Shown here: positions 1 to 8,627 of the stretch, piece after piece
How positions within the stretch are numbered: the stretch's first letter is position 1
Layout of the letters: each line of letters opens with the position of its first letter
From: Agarilytica rhodophyticola
Lineage (GTDB): Bacteria > Pseudomonadota > Gammaproteobacteria > Pseudomonadales > Cellvibrionaceae
DNA: 64,000 nt
Assembly: GCF_002157225.2 (NCBI RefSeq)
Contig: NZ_CP020038.1
Span: 6,096,991-6,160,990 of the forward strand
Direction of reading: 5' to 3'
Position numbers and translations under genes: made by a program
The notes under the pieces: generated by a model
What the model was told of the DNA's origin: nothing
The model's database searches: none
Seen by the model: the letters and a program-made list of their open reading frames with translations, nothing else

Positions 1-123
1 CACAATGCAGTTGTGATAGATTATTCAGGAGCATTTTAATAAATGCTATAAACTATAACAGCTGCACGATACCGTAAAAATTTAGTGCGCAAATGCCAAA
101 AGCAATGTGAGAAGCGTAGTTAA

Positions 124-993
124 ATGACACAAAAAGCTATTACAGAATTAGGCAACCTGCTAGCTGCCCAGCAATCTATAGGATTCGATAAAATTCAGTC
201 TAAAATAGAAGGGGCAGCCCATATAGATCAAAAGCTATTCTTTTATTTGTTCGCCATATGCACAAGATGGTTTGATAATAGCAACGTTAATATTAGTGAC
301 TCTCTACACTGGCAAGAAAAAGACTCTTTCGGCGTTATCACCAAATGGCAATGGCCAAGCTTGGCTCGGCTCTACCTGCTTTTATTAGTTGCTGATCAAG
401 GCACAAAACAACACTACATCGAATTATACGAAACACTCTTTAACTCTGCCGACGTGCAGGAAAGTATCGTCCTCATTCAGAGCTTAGCTTTCGTGCCTTA
501 CCCAGAGGCTTTCGTTGAAAAAGCGCGGGAAGCCGCACGCTCAAATATAACAAGTTTGTTTAGCGCCATTGCGCACGATACCGATTACCCCAATAAGTAC
601 TTTGACGAACTAGGCTGGAACCAACTAATTCTCAAAGCAGCATTTTTAAATGTTCCCATTATTAGTATTCATGGGCTTAAATCACGTAACAATGAATCAT
701 TGGTCACAATGCTTAGGGATTATGCAAAAGAACGCCAAGCGGCTTCACGTTCAGTACCCTGGGACTTGTGGTGCTGCGTGGCCTGGATCACTTTAAGCAA
801 CGACGGTCGTGAAGACTTAAAGACGCAGTTTGTTAGAAGTGATATAAGAACCAAAGCCGCCATCGCTTTGGGCTTGGCGGAAAATAAAGATGAAGATACC
901 GCGATACTTGGCCGTCAGCTTTTACAAGTCGATGAGCTGCAACAACTACCCTCCCCAATAACTTGGGAAATAATTGCGAATTACGAGTGTTAG
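124..993 (+). CDS. eboA: EboA domain-containing protein
   Basis: The 289-residue soluble protein matches the EboA family. The family-like core runs from about residue 75 to 210 and includes the phrases VPYPEAFVEKA, NITSLFSAIA, YFDELGWNQLILKA and MLRDYAKERQAA. EboA is the first gene of the ebo/edb cluster, which is linked to trafficking of secondary-metabolite precursors in cyanobacteria and some proteobacteria; its biochemical role is unknown. There is no signal peptide or membrane segment. The next gene, 48 bp on, is the TatD-like EboB, which strengthens the call. The usual eboC-F partners do not follow within the window. The ATG is preceded only by a weak ribosome site. Confidence 0.88.
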   Translation: MTQKAITELGNLLAAQQSIGFDKIQSKIEGAAHIDQKLFFYLFAICTRWFDNSNVNISDSLHWQEKDSFGVITKWQWPSLARLYLLLLVADQGTKQHYIELYETLFNSADVQESIVLIQSLAFVPYPEAFVEKAREAARSNITSLFSAIAHDTDYPNKYFDELGWNQLILKAAFLNVPIISIHGLKSRNNESLVTMLRDYAKERQAASRSVPWDLWCCVAWITLSNDGREDLKTQFVRSDIRTKAAIALGLAENKDEDTAILGRQLLQVDELQQLPSPITWEIIANYEC

Positions 994-1041
994 AATTCGA
1001 ACAATAAAAATGTAAACGGTAACAACTTATAGGTAACCACT

Positions 1042-1923
1042 ATGTACATCGACCCCCATATTCATATGAGCGCCCGCACCACCGACGATTATCAAGCAAT
1101 GGCTGCTGCAGGTGTGGTGGCTGTGATTGAACCTGCATTTTGGTTGGGACAACCACGCACGTCAGCGGAAACCTATCGCGATTACCTAGCGTCATTAGTT
1201 GGCTGGGAGAGATTCCGCGCATCTCAATTTGGAATCAAGCACTACTGCACCATAGGCTTGAACTCTAAAGAAGCTAACAATGAAAGTTTGGCTGAGGCAG
1301 TTATGGATATACTACCTCTATTCCTCGCCAAAGACGGTGTCGTAGCGGTTGGTGAGATCGGCTTTGACGAGCAGACAAAATTAGAAGAAAAATATTTACG
1401 AGCGCAATTAGAGTTAGCAAAAGAGTTTGATTTGCCTGTAATGGTGCATACACCACATCGCGATAAACTCAAAGGCACTATCTTGACGATGGACATTTGC
1501 GAGGAGCATGGTCTAGAGCCGTCACAAGTCATTATGGATCACAATAACGAAAATACCGTAGAGACGGTGTTGGAGCGGGGCTATTGGACAGCATTCACAC
1601 TCTATCCACAAACCAAAATGGGCAGTGAGCGAATGGTGAATATTGCAAAAAAATATGGATCAGAAAGAATTTTTATAGACTCCAGCGCAGATTGGGGTGT
1701 ATCAGACCCTATGTCAGTGCCTAAAACGGCGAAGCTTATGCTCGACTCGGGTATTAGTAAGGAAGAGGTTCACTTAATTTGTTACGCAAATGCTCTAGCC
1801 GCCTATGAACAAAGCGGTCAAATAAAAGAGGAACACTGGCAAAGTTCCCAATTTGACCAAAGCGAGCTATATGAAGGCAACTCTGTTCTACGCGGCCAAA
1901 AGCCAGAAGTTAAAAACTCTTAA
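1042..1923 (+). CDS. eboB: TatD family metal-dependent hydrolase, EboB-like
   Basis: This is a 293-residue TIM-barrel hydrolase of the amidohydrolase superfamily. Visible metal-ligand motifs are HIH near residue 6, GEIGFDE (Glu after strand 4), MVHTPH, IMDHNNE and the late Asp in IDSSADWG. TatD proteins are divalent-metal hydrolases or nucleases. The version following EboA is EboB, whose substrate is unknown. It is 48 bp downstream of eboA on the same strand and probably co-transcribed. An NTF2-like gene follows instead of the expected prenyltransferase eboC. Confidence 0.88.
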   Translation: MYIDPHIHMSARTTDDYQAMAAAGVVAVIEPAFWLGQPRTSAETYRDYLASLVGWERFRASQFGIKHYCTIGLNSKEANNESLAEAVMDILPLFLAKDGVVAVGEIGFDEQTKLEEKYLRAQLELAKEFDLPVMVHTPHRDKLKGTILTMDICEEHGLEPSQVIMDHNNENTVETVLERGYWTAFTLYPQTKMGSERMVNIAKKYGSERIFIDSSADWGVSDPMSVPKTAKLMLDSGISKEEVHLICYANALAAYEQSGQIKEEHWQSSQFDQSELYEGNSVLRGQKPEVKNS

Positions 1924-2004
1924 TTTGAAAACAGCTAACCATTGTGCCAAAGCTATGAGATAATAAGGCGGTCAGCACATTTACACCTAATCAGGAATTT
2001 GAAT

Positions 2005-2370
2005 ATGAGCAAAGATGAAATTATATCCTTATTTGATGAGTGGAATAGCGCATTACAAACAGGAGAACCTAAAAACGTTGCCGCTCTTTATGAAGGTAAT
2101 GGGATTCTGCTTCCAACGGTTTCCAATAAAGTTCGTCACAATCACGAAGAAGTTGAAGACTACCTTGTTCATTTTCTAGCCAAAGGGCCGCAAGGTAAAA
2201 TCGATGAAGCAAATGTGCGCATCTTTGGCGATATAGCCATCAACTCAGGTGTATATACTTTTACATTTAAAGATGGAGCTGTTGTACAGGCACGTTTCAC
2301 TTTCGTATACCGCTGGAACGGACAGCGCTGGATGATTATTGAACACCACTCATCTCAAATGCCTGAATAA
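2005..2370 (+). CDS. NTF2-like / SgcJ-EcaC family protein
   Basis: This 121-residue protein has the SnoaL/NTF2 cone fold expected for the SgcJ/EcaC or CaMKII-association-domain group. It shows an N-terminal helix with WNSALQTGEP and AALYEGNGILLPT, the central FGDIAINSGVYTFTF strands and the closing FVYRWNGQRWMIIEHHSSQMPE. Such domains act as small-ligand binding or isomerase folds, so the specific function is not predictable. I chose the ATG at 2005 because an upstream in-frame start at 1942 would add 21 residues of atypical sequence. It lies 81 bp after eboB and could be the third gene of that transcript. Confidence 0.82.
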   Translation: MSKDEIISLFDEWNSALQTGEPKNVAALYEGNGILLPTVSNKVRHNHEEVEDYLVHFLAKGPQGKIDEANVRIFGDIAINSGVYTFTFKDGAVVQARFTFVYRWNGQRWMIIEHHSSQMPE

Positions 2371-2397
2371 GATAGCTCATCATTCAGATGACTTATG

Positions 2398-2447
2398 GGA
2401 GAGCATGATTTCTATTTTGGCCGTGGCAAATAGAAATCATGCTCTCC
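2398..2447. repeat. Long perfect inverted repeat (20-bp stem, 10-nt loop)
   Basis: The left arm at 2398-2417 (GGAGAGCATGATTTCTATTT) is exactly complementary to the right arm at 2428-2447, with a 10-nt loop. It lies 28 bp after the NTF2-like stop codon. The position suits a transcription end, but the stem is longer and more AT-rich than usual terminators and no T-run follows. It could instead be a small palindromic repeat element. Confidence 0.8.
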
Positions 2448-2636
2448 AAAGCACTATCTACTTTAAATCCCCATAGCGTCAAATTAAAAATACACCTGTA
2501 CAGGTGCTCCCTTTCTGCGTTACTCCAAGAACATAAGCCAATAGTCAGATAAACAAACAAGTCTCATATTTGGTGACAGTTTGGTAGTTGTAGTATAGTG
2601 ACTACTCCAAATAAATATCCGCCAAGGGAGCGAGAC

Positions 2637-3119
2637 ATGTTAACCAATCGCTTATTAACAACAGCCTTTTGTATCGCTTTTATCGCTACACTCCAAGCAC
2701 CTTCAGCACTTGCCTGTCAGTATCACGATGGCTTTGGTAGCTCCCCTTGGTCTAACTTTGGCTCAGGCATGAGGCATATGCCACAGTATTACGCTTCCGC
2801 CCGACAAGTTAGTGAACAACCCAAAATAAAGCTTTCGCTACCTTCAATGATAAGAGCAAAAGTCAGTGAAGAAGAAACGCTTACAGTGAGTTATACGTCT
2901 GAATGGGAGGATCCAGAAGTCCAATTGACGTTAGATATTAGCCCAGGGATAGAGGTAGAGAGCAACAAAATTAATTTAGCCGGAAAAAATGGTGAACATA
3001 CTTTTGTCCTAAAACCCCAAGCCAGTGGAACATATCGCTTAAAAGTTACCGCTCGAAACTTGAATAACAAAGACACCCCTTCCCTACATGAAACCGTTTA
3101 TGTGAATATCTACGAATAG
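2637..3119 (+). CDS. Secreted protein of unknown function with Ig-like beta domain
   Basis: I do not recognise a named family. The 160-residue product starts with a clear Sec signal peptide (LTNRLLTTAFCIAFIATLQA, cleavage near ALA-CQ). The C-terminal 100 residues are beta-rich, with the phrases VSEEETLTVSYTSEW, VQLTLDISPGIEVES and HTFVLKPQASGTYRLKVTARN, typical of an Ig-like fold. The ATG at 2637 is preferred over 2598 because GGGAG lies just upstream and it places the signal peptide at the N terminus. It is transcribed alone, so it is probably periplasmic or secreted. Confidence 0.7.
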   Translation: MLTNRLLTTAFCIAFIATLQAPSALACQYHDGFGSSPWSNFGSGMRHMPQYYASARQVSEQPKIKLSLPSMIRAKVSEEETLTVSYTSEWEDPEVQLTLDISPGIEVESNKINLAGKNGEHTFVLKPQASGTYRLKVTARNLNNKDTPSLHETVYVNIYE

Positions 3120-3156
3120 ATACTAAACAGTTTCAATTCAAGGTTAAGGTGCGTTT

Positions 3157-3696
3157 TTAACTCCCGGATGAATCAAGCTTCTCAATAACTAGTGTTAACT
3201 GCCCTACTTCAAAGCCAAACTTACGCAAGGAGCTGCGATTAAGAAGACGATCTTCCGTAACTAAATATAGCCAATCGTCGAGCTTTACCTCTATGGTGTC
3301 TTCCTTATAGGGAATCTCAAGGGTGTACACCCAGTGAAACGCGAAGCCTTCGATACTTCCTTCAGCTTCGCCAATGACATCATCGGCAGAACCCGTAATC
3401 TGCCCGTTACCTTTGTCTTTTAAAGTCCAAAACCGTTTGCTTACCTCACCGTCATCAAAGTAAAAAGTTTCATCGAGAAAACCTTGCGATCCCTGCCAAT
3501 AGGCTTTGATATCAGCACTAAATTTTCGTGTAACTTTGCCACTGCGATTCTGAAGTATTCCATAAGCTTTTAAATCACCATCAAAAAACTCTCTCAAATC
3601 CAGCGAGGGTGATGTGTTCGCATAATTATGTATATTAACCTTGCTGCATGCACTGATAAATAACACCAAGCTTAGCAAAAGATATTTGCACTTCAT
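3157..3696 (-). CDS. DUF3833 family lipoprotein
   Basis: The 179-residue protein has a lipoprotein signal with lipobox ISAC, acylated Cys at residue 17. The body carries DUF3833 hallmarks: LDLREFFDGDLKAYGILQNRSGKVTR, FDDGEVSKRFWTL and a conserved VIGEAEGSIEGFAFHW block. DUF3833 proteins are outer-membrane-associated lipoproteins of unknown function. They often travel with chalcone-isomerase-like and DUF2878 genes, as here. It is the last gene of a three-gene reverse-strand operon, 11 bp after the preceding stop codon. Confidence 0.88.
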   Translation of the reverse strand: MKCKYLLLSLVLFISACSKVNIHNYANTSPSLDLREFFDGDLKAYGILQNRSGKVTRKFSADIKAYWQGSQGFLDETFYFDDGEVSKRFWTLKDKGNGQITGSADDVIGEAEGSIEGFAFHWVYTLEIPYKEDTIEVKLDDWLYLVTEDRLLNRSSLRKFGFEVGQLTLVIEKLDSSGS

Positions 3697-3707
3697 TTAG
3701 AGCACCT

Positions 3708-4223
3708 TTAAATATTTCCTAAAAGTTTTTTGCGTAGCTTCGGGCGGCTGGTTTTATCTGATAACCAGATACCAGAAAAACACTGTGAGAATTTTATGTC
3801 TGAGATTTTCCCTAGTAAGTGATGGTTGAAATAGAACCATGACTCACCTTGATCGCTAACAAATAAAGTAAGGGAATCTTGTTTTTCTACATCAGGCCAG
3901 ATTCGGTTCAATTGTTCAGCCCATGGTTTATAACTTTGCTTCCCATCTAAGCAACTTAACTTGCGCATCTGCTTTTCGGTTTCTTTAATTAAATGTTTTT
4001 TCTTAAATGAGCGCAGATATGTAAGCTTTAAAGCGAAGGGCTTATTTGCGTTAAAGATCGTGTCTGGTGAGTAGAGTGTTGCATGATAAATATCCCAAGC
4101 AGCAAACGACAATTTACCTTCACCAAGCACTTTCATACTATGCCATGGTTTTTCTTCAACATTAGCACTGGTTGTTGAACTTAGTATAAGTAAATAGATA
4201 AATAGTGAAATTTTAACGCACAT
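3708..4223 (-). CDS. Chalcone isomerase-like periplasmic protein
   Basis: This 171-residue protein has a signal peptide (about residues 1-20, ending TTSA) and a body matching the bacterial chalcone-isomerase-like family, seen in GEGKLSFAAWDIYHATLYSPD, KPFALKLTYLRSFKKKHLIKETEKQM and the SDQGESWFYFNHHLLGKI block. The fold resembles plant chalcone isomerase and fatty-acid-binding proteins; no catalytic role is established for this branch. Its start overlaps the end of the DUF2878 gene by 11 bp and the DUF3833 lipoprotein follows, so the three are very probably one transcript concerned with the envelope or lipids. Confidence 0.82.
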   Translation of the reverse strand: MCVKISLFIYLLILSSTTSANVEEKPWHSMKVLGEGKLSFAAWDIYHATLYSPDTIFNANKPFALKLTYLRSFKKKHLIKETEKQMRKLSCLDGKQSYKPWAEQLNRIWPDVEKQDSLTLFVSDQGESWFYFNHHLLGKISDIKFSQCFSGIWLSDKTSRPKLRKKLLGNI

Positions 4224-4740
4224 GCTTTTTAATCAGATAGCAAAAAAATGGTACGAGAGTACTCCAGACCGCGGCAACAATAATTCCTGTAAATAAAATA
4301 GAATAAGTAAAATCTACTGCTTCTAAAAAGTAGCCTGCAAGATAGCTAGAGGCTCCGCCAATAGCGCCTAGAATGGCTTGCCAAAATACTGGTACGCGAG
4401 GCAGCCAAGAAAAACAATGATTAAGTGTGAGGCAGAACGCTACCCATAAAATTACCAGCCATAGAGGAAAAAAGCTCTCATTAAAGACAAAAACCCCAAA
4501 TAGAGTAAGTAAAATATCAACTGTTATACCAATACCTGCCAACATAAACACTACTTTAGCGTCAGTATTTTTTGATGGGCTCAAAACAAAGTGCATTGTT
4601 ATAAGAATTGCGATGACAGCTAAAAACTGGCCCTGCCCTAAAACACATAAAACCCACACTAAATAAAAAAATGCAAAATTCACGAATTTAAAAATACGTG
4701 GAGAGAGAATCAATGTATTAGCAGTTTGGAATAATGACAT
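4213..4740 (-). CDS. DUF2878 family inner-membrane protein
   Basis: The 175-residue protein has about five to six hydrophobic helices: FVNFAFFYLVWVLCVL, FLAVIAILITMHFVL, VVFMLAGIGITVDILLTLFG, FPLWLVILWVAFCLTLNH, FWQAILGAIGGASSYLAGYF and ILFTGIIVAAVWSTLVPFF. Size and the GITVDILLTLFGV and LNHCFSWL motifs match DUF2878. It opens the operon with the chalcone-isomerase-like and DUF3833 genes. In other proteobacteria this trio is found near cyclopropane-fatty-acid-synthase-like genes, but none are present here. Confidence 0.85.
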   Translation of the reverse strand: MSLFQTANTLILSPRIFKFVNFAFFYLVWVLCVLGQGQFLAVIAILITMHFVLSPSKNTDAKVVFMLAGIGITVDILLTLFGVFVFNESFFPLWLVILWVAFCLTLNHCFSWLPRVPVFWQAILGAIGGASSYLAGYFLEAVDFTYSILFTGIIVAAVWSTLVPFFCYLIKKHVR

Positions 4741-4860
4741 TGGGCAAAGTGTAAGTAGCTTATTTAGCTATTTATACTTAAAGTTATAGGAAACGGATGA
4801 GGGACTAAAGCGAAATCAGCATTTTACAAGGAAAGTTGTACACGTATTATGAAGGCAAGA

Positions 4861-4914
4861 GTTTATAGCTTATCCCATTCAGCAAGGTAAGGCGGGTTAG
4901 TGTTTATAGCTTAT
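4861..4914. repeat. Two 13-bp direct repeats upstream of the DUF2878 operon
   Basis: GTTTATAGCTTAT occurs at 4861-4873 and again at 4902-4914, a 41-bp period close to four helical turns. It lies 120-175 bp upstream of the DUF2878 start. It may be a pair of regulator sites, but nothing identifies the regulator. Confidence 0.4.
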
Positions 4915-5033
4915 TGATACTTTACATAAGGGGAAGACAATCATTAAGAGGCAAATTGTTTACAAGCAGCCGCTATGTAAGTACCAGTTATTACATTGAG
5001 GACTATTAACTGCAACAGTAGACAACTGTATTT

Positions 5034-6422
5034 TTAGGCCTCTAATGGCTCCCTCACTTCCGGCTCATCATATTCCTGCGCTTGCGATTCCGACTCCTCT
5101 TCTTCTTGATCCCAAGGTGAAGAAACATCGACTAAACATCCGCTGGGTTCTCTAACCAAGAATCGGCGTTGGCCATAAAATTCGTTACGAGGTTCCTGAA
5201 TAACTTCGGCGCCAAGCTCTATAGCACGTTCAAAGGTAGCGTTGACATCCGGTACAACAAAGGTCAAGTACATACCATTTGGGGCTTGCCTATAGTCATT
5301 GGGAATAAGTTCATGGTCGCGCTGAATTAAACCGAACTCCATTTTTTGATCATGGGGAGAACACAGTTGAACATACCAGTCACTATCATATTTGACATCA
5401 ATATCCAGCAACTCTACATAAAAAGATTTGCTTGCAGCCAAATCAGATGTGCAAATATTAGTGATAACACGCACACTATCTTCAGCGGTCGATGATTCAT
5501 CTTCAGGAGCTTGAGTATCTTCTTTACTTGCTTCCATTTCCAGTAGCACTGGTGCCTTAGGCTCTTCACCAAAAGCCGCACTGAGAAGATGTTCTGGATC
5601 ATTAATAGCATCACTTTCTGGAGTTATACTAGCTTCCGTCTCTTCTTCATCGCTATCAGCAGGCTTCAGCTTTTTATAATTACCTTCTAATAAAGCGATT
5701 CCGGCGATAGGTAAAGCATCGAACATAATGGCCAGCCAGATACATATAATCATGATAGTGGCACTTTGGCCACCGAGGACTGCAGACAAGCCATCGATGG
5801 GTGAACGCTGCTGTGGCGCATCCGCTTCCAGCAGGTTGGAATCTATCATCGACTCAACTTTTTCCAGTTGAGCGTCAATTTCTGTGCGTGTTTGGGCATT
5901 GCTTTTCAAAAACTTATTAGCTTGGGTACGATATTTATCTGTCAGTCCCTGATCAGCAGCCTGGCTACCAAGCTCAACATCACGAGACATTGATTCGAGC
6001 AGCTGAATACGCTGATTTAGTGCAGCTTGACGCACGCGATCTTTTTGCTCAGCGATTGTATCGCGCGCAAGCTTGTCTTCTTGCAATGCGCTTAAATAAC
6101 CGTTCAGAGTTGCATAGCTGGAGAGAATAGAGAGACTTAAGGCTGAAGTAATGAGAAAGATTAACACCAGACGCAAGAACCCGCCCACATGTTTGACCAC
6201 AACACCAGAGAAGCCATAAGCCATTATTTGCACAGCACAGCCTACAAAGGCTCCCACAATACCGGGAATACCCCCAAGCCAGGAGTAGAAAAACCAACCG
6301 GTGCAGGCAACACTTGCAATCATTAATATAAGACAAGCGAGTACTATGCTACTTTTGTATACAAACCCAACGTCTTTCACTAGTATTCCTCTCGTTGGGC
6401 GGTTGTTTCGATACCCAAGCAC
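5034..6422 (-). CDS. Membrane protein with C-terminal VOC (glyoxalase-fold) domain
   Basis: The 462-residue protein combines unusual parts. Three hydrophobic helices lie in the first 110 residues (IVLACLILMIASVACTGWFF, IPGIVGAFVGCAVQIMAYG, LVLIFLITSALSLSIL). A charged coiled-coil segment follows (about 120-205), then another hydrophobic helix near 220-245, an acidic linker, a VOC domain at about 317-439, and an acidic tail. The VOC part shows paired beta-alpha-beta-beta-beta motifs with SDLAASKSFYVELLDI and LTFVVPDVNATFERAIELGAEVIQEP. The VOC domain should face the cytoplasm. No catalytic assignment is possible. The gene stands alone. Confidence 0.72.
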   Translation of the reverse strand: MLGYRNNRPTRGILVKDVGFVYKSSIVLACLILMIASVACTGWFFYSWLGGIPGIVGAFVGCAVQIMAYGFSGVVVKHVGGFLRLVLIFLITSALSLSILSSYATLNGYLSALQEDKLARDTIAEQKDRVRQAALNQRIQLLESMSRDVELGSQAADQGLTDKYRTQANKFLKSNAQTRTEIDAQLEKVESMIDSNLLEADAPQQRSPIDGLSAVLGGQSATIMIICIWLAIMFDALPIAGIALLEGNYKKLKPADSDEEETEASITPESDAINDPEHLLSAAFGEEPKAPVLLEMEASKEDTQAPEDESSTAEDSVRVITNICTSDLAASKSFYVELLDIDVKYDSDWYVQLCSPHDQKMEFGLIQRDHELIPNDYRQAPNGMYLTFVVPDVNATFERAIELGAEVIQEPRNEFYGQRRFLVREPSGCLVDVSSPWDQEEEESESQAQEYDEPEVREPLEA

Positions 6423-6986
6423 ATATTAAATCTTTTACTCTCCCGCCCCATTAGCTCTGAGCTTGTATAAAGCAGAGCTGCATGTGTGGGGAGTTGAAGG
6501 TGAGCGAATACACCTTTTCTCAAAACTCTGACAATTTCTTAACATTTAAAGACTGACAGGAAGCTCTTCGTTACTCTAACCTAAACGCTCGGAATACAAC
6601 AACCCCTATCAGCGGTAGAAATAGTCACACATAGGATTAGATCACTTTTCAAGCAATTAACACTCTGCGGCAAAGATTACTCAAGTAATAGCAACACTCA
6701 TTGAGTCCAAGTAGAGAGAAAAGAACAAAAAAATAACCAAAATATCGTTTTTTTTATAGCTCAAGTCTATAATACTTTGCCTGATACTAGACTCCTTCGC
6801 CAATGTGACACCTATCACACTTATTGTGTGACGAAGTCGGTATCTCCCAAGGCGTTTTATAGGCAAATTTTCACCTCCGTAACGGAATGCTGTTTACATC
6901 TCGGTCAGACATTCAAACGCATCTTTTCTCTGAGTAGAAACGTTACGTTCATCAATTACCATATATTTGAGCGAAGGGTTATCGTC
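6423..6986. other. 564-bp intergenic region upstream of the CheA-like gene
   Basis: This divergent region serves the membrane-VOC gene (reverse) and the kinase gene (forward). It contains a perfect -10 hexamer TATAAT at 6768-6773 on the forward strand with a poor -35, and the CRP-like site listed separately at 6804-6819. An upstream reading-frame extension of the kinase gene into this region has no family resemblance. No other gene is visible. Confidence 0.6.
6804..6819 (+). promoter_or_regulatory. Predicted CRP (cAMP receptor protein) site
   Basis: TGTGA at 6804-6808 and TCACA at 6815-6819 are separated by six bases (CACCTA), an exact match to the core CRP consensus TGTGA-N6-TCACA. A second inverted pair, CACAC/GTGTG, overlaps it at about 6816-6830. 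The site is about 170 bp upstream of the kinase start and about 30 bp downstream of the start predicted from the TATAAT at 6768, so it might repress that promoter or activate a later one. The window also encodes CpdA, the cAMP phosphodiesterase. Confidence 0.6.
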
Positions 6987-8423
6987 ATGAGTGTCGTAGG
7001 AAGTCCTGAAAAAAAAATATCCACTCAGCGCACACAAAAGCATGTGCGTGCGATGCACTATGGACGTGTTGAAATTGACCCTCAGTTTACGATCAAACGC
7101 ACATTAGATAGGACTTTCAGCTTAATTCTCAGTGAAAACTCCCCTGCAGGTAAAAACTTCTTACAATTATTGAAGACTCGCGTATCTCCTGCTGATTACC
7201 TGCGTATAGGCAAGAAGCTGCTAGACACCGCCCACGAAAATGTGCGCTACCATGATGCAGAAAAGAAAAGCCCGCTCAATTGTATCCGTATTCAACTGTA
7301 TAAAGATGGCGATAAACCCAGTTTGCGCTATATCCGCATTGTAATGAAAAAAAGCGCATCCTTTTATAGAGATGGCAGTTGGATCATTGTTGTGCAGGAT
7401 ATTTCTAAGGCGGTTAGAGATTTTAAGAAAAAGCAGGAAAGCCTGAAGAAACCCCAAAAACCAAAGGCTCGTTCCACAGAACGAGAAATTTTCAATTTGA
7501 TTCAGCACAACCGCTCTGTTGTAAGCGTGTTTCTAAAAGATACTATCGCATCTATAAAAGAGTTAGTGCGACATCTCTCCCTATCGACCCCATCAATTGA
7601 CAATGCCAATGACATTCTTTGTCTAATTCATCAAATAAAAGGTGATGCTTCAGTATTAAACTTCCAAAACATTGCCGTACAAGCTCACGCTTTTGAAAGC
7701 ATACTGGCAAATGTAAACAACGATCCCCAAAATTGCGAAGTATATTTCAAACAGTTGCCGAAGGCAGTGCCATCACTCGTGAAATCAGTCAATAGAACAC
7801 AATATTTATACAAAAAGTTGGTAGAAGGCGGTTGGCAGACAAAAGAAAATAAAGGTTCACATAAGGTATTAGCGCAAAAACTTGAAGTCCTCATCGAAAA
7901 ATTAGCAGAAGCAAATAATAAGCGAGTCATTTTAGTAAATGATGGCTACCTTGATAGCGCAATTCCAAAGCACTATCAAAATACCATCAACACGGTTGTC
8001 ACCCAGTTGGCTCGTAATGCTATTGTCCATGGTATTGAAGACAGTACCACTCGTATTAATTGCTCCAAAACGCCTTACGGCTGCTTACACCTAAGTGTCA
8101 CTACTACAGCTCAATCATTTATTCTCAATGTCAGAGACGACGGCCGTGGTCTTAACGCGATAAAAATTAAAGAGGCTGCTTTAAACTGTGGTTTGTTTGA
8201 TAACTCAAAAGTTAATAACTGGAGTAAACCACAGATTCTCAATGCACTTTTCACCCCGGGTTTTTCAACCGCAGCAAAAGTTAATCATCATGCAGGACGA
8301 GGCATTGGCTTAAACATTATCAAAAAACATGTAGAACATCACGGCGGAAGTATAAGCATTCGTAGCATACTTGGGCAGTTCACAGAATTCTCCATTACCT
8401 TACCCCTTCAAAAGAAGAAATAG
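6987..8423 (+). CDS. CheA-like histidine kinase with HPt and HATPase domains
   Basis: From the ATG at 6987 (GAAGGG nine bases upstream) the product is 478 residues. About 20-140 looks PAS-like, ending in WIIVVQDISKAV. About 165-260 is an HPt helical bundle with the phospho-acceptor motif IHQIKGDASVL (His215), like HxxKG in CheA. From about 300 there is a HATPase domain with CheA-type N box LARNAIVHGIED (Asn344), G1 DDGRGL and G2 GRGIGL. There is no DHp helix with HE, no CheW/P5 domain and no receiver. It has no membrane segment, so it is a cytoplasmic kinase with unknown partner and no response regulator nearby. Confidence 0.82.
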   Translation: MSVVGSPEKKISTQRTQKHVRAMHYGRVEIDPQFTIKRTLDRTFSLILSENSPAGKNFLQLLKTRVSPADYLRIGKKLLDTAHENVRYHDAEKKSPLNCIRIQLYKDGDKPSLRYIRIVMKKSASFYRDGSWIIVVQDISKAVRDFKKKQESLKKPQKPKARSTEREIFNLIQHNRSVVSVFLKDTIASIKELVRHLSLSTPSIDNANDILCLIHQIKGDASVLNFQNIAVQAHAFESILANVNNDPQNCEVYFKQLPKAVPSLVKSVNRTQYLYKKLVEGGWQTKENKGSHKVLAQKLEVLIEKLAEANNKRVILVNDGYLDSAIPKHYQNTINTVVTQLARNAIVHGIEDSTTRINCSKTPYGCLHLSVTTTAQSFILNVRDDGRGLNAIKIKEAALNCGLFDNSKVNNWSKPQILNALFTPGFSTAAKVNHHAGRGIGLNIIKKHVEHHGGSISIRSILGQFTEFSITLPLQKKK

Positions 8424-8627
8424 CGTATCGAAAAGGTTTGCCTGTAGAAGCTATGGTAAACCTTTATTTCCAGCGAAATAAATAACGATCTCATCTGAAA
8501 TATCTACCAAGACACTTAGCTCTTCATTATATTCAAGCAAGAGCTACCAACTCGTATTGCTAATCACCTCTGTCTCTGTTTATATGAGCATATCTATTTA
8601 GTTCAATTAGTACGAACAGGCCCGACT

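Noticed and set aside
1-15. CACAA/TTGTG palindrome at the window edge
   Set aside because: It is short and may be the end of an upstream terminator cut by the window edge; it cannot be interpreted.
985-1005. T-arm-like GAATTCGAAC, suggesting a tRNA
   Set aside because: No cloverleaf can be drawn around it; it falls at the end of eboA and the gap.
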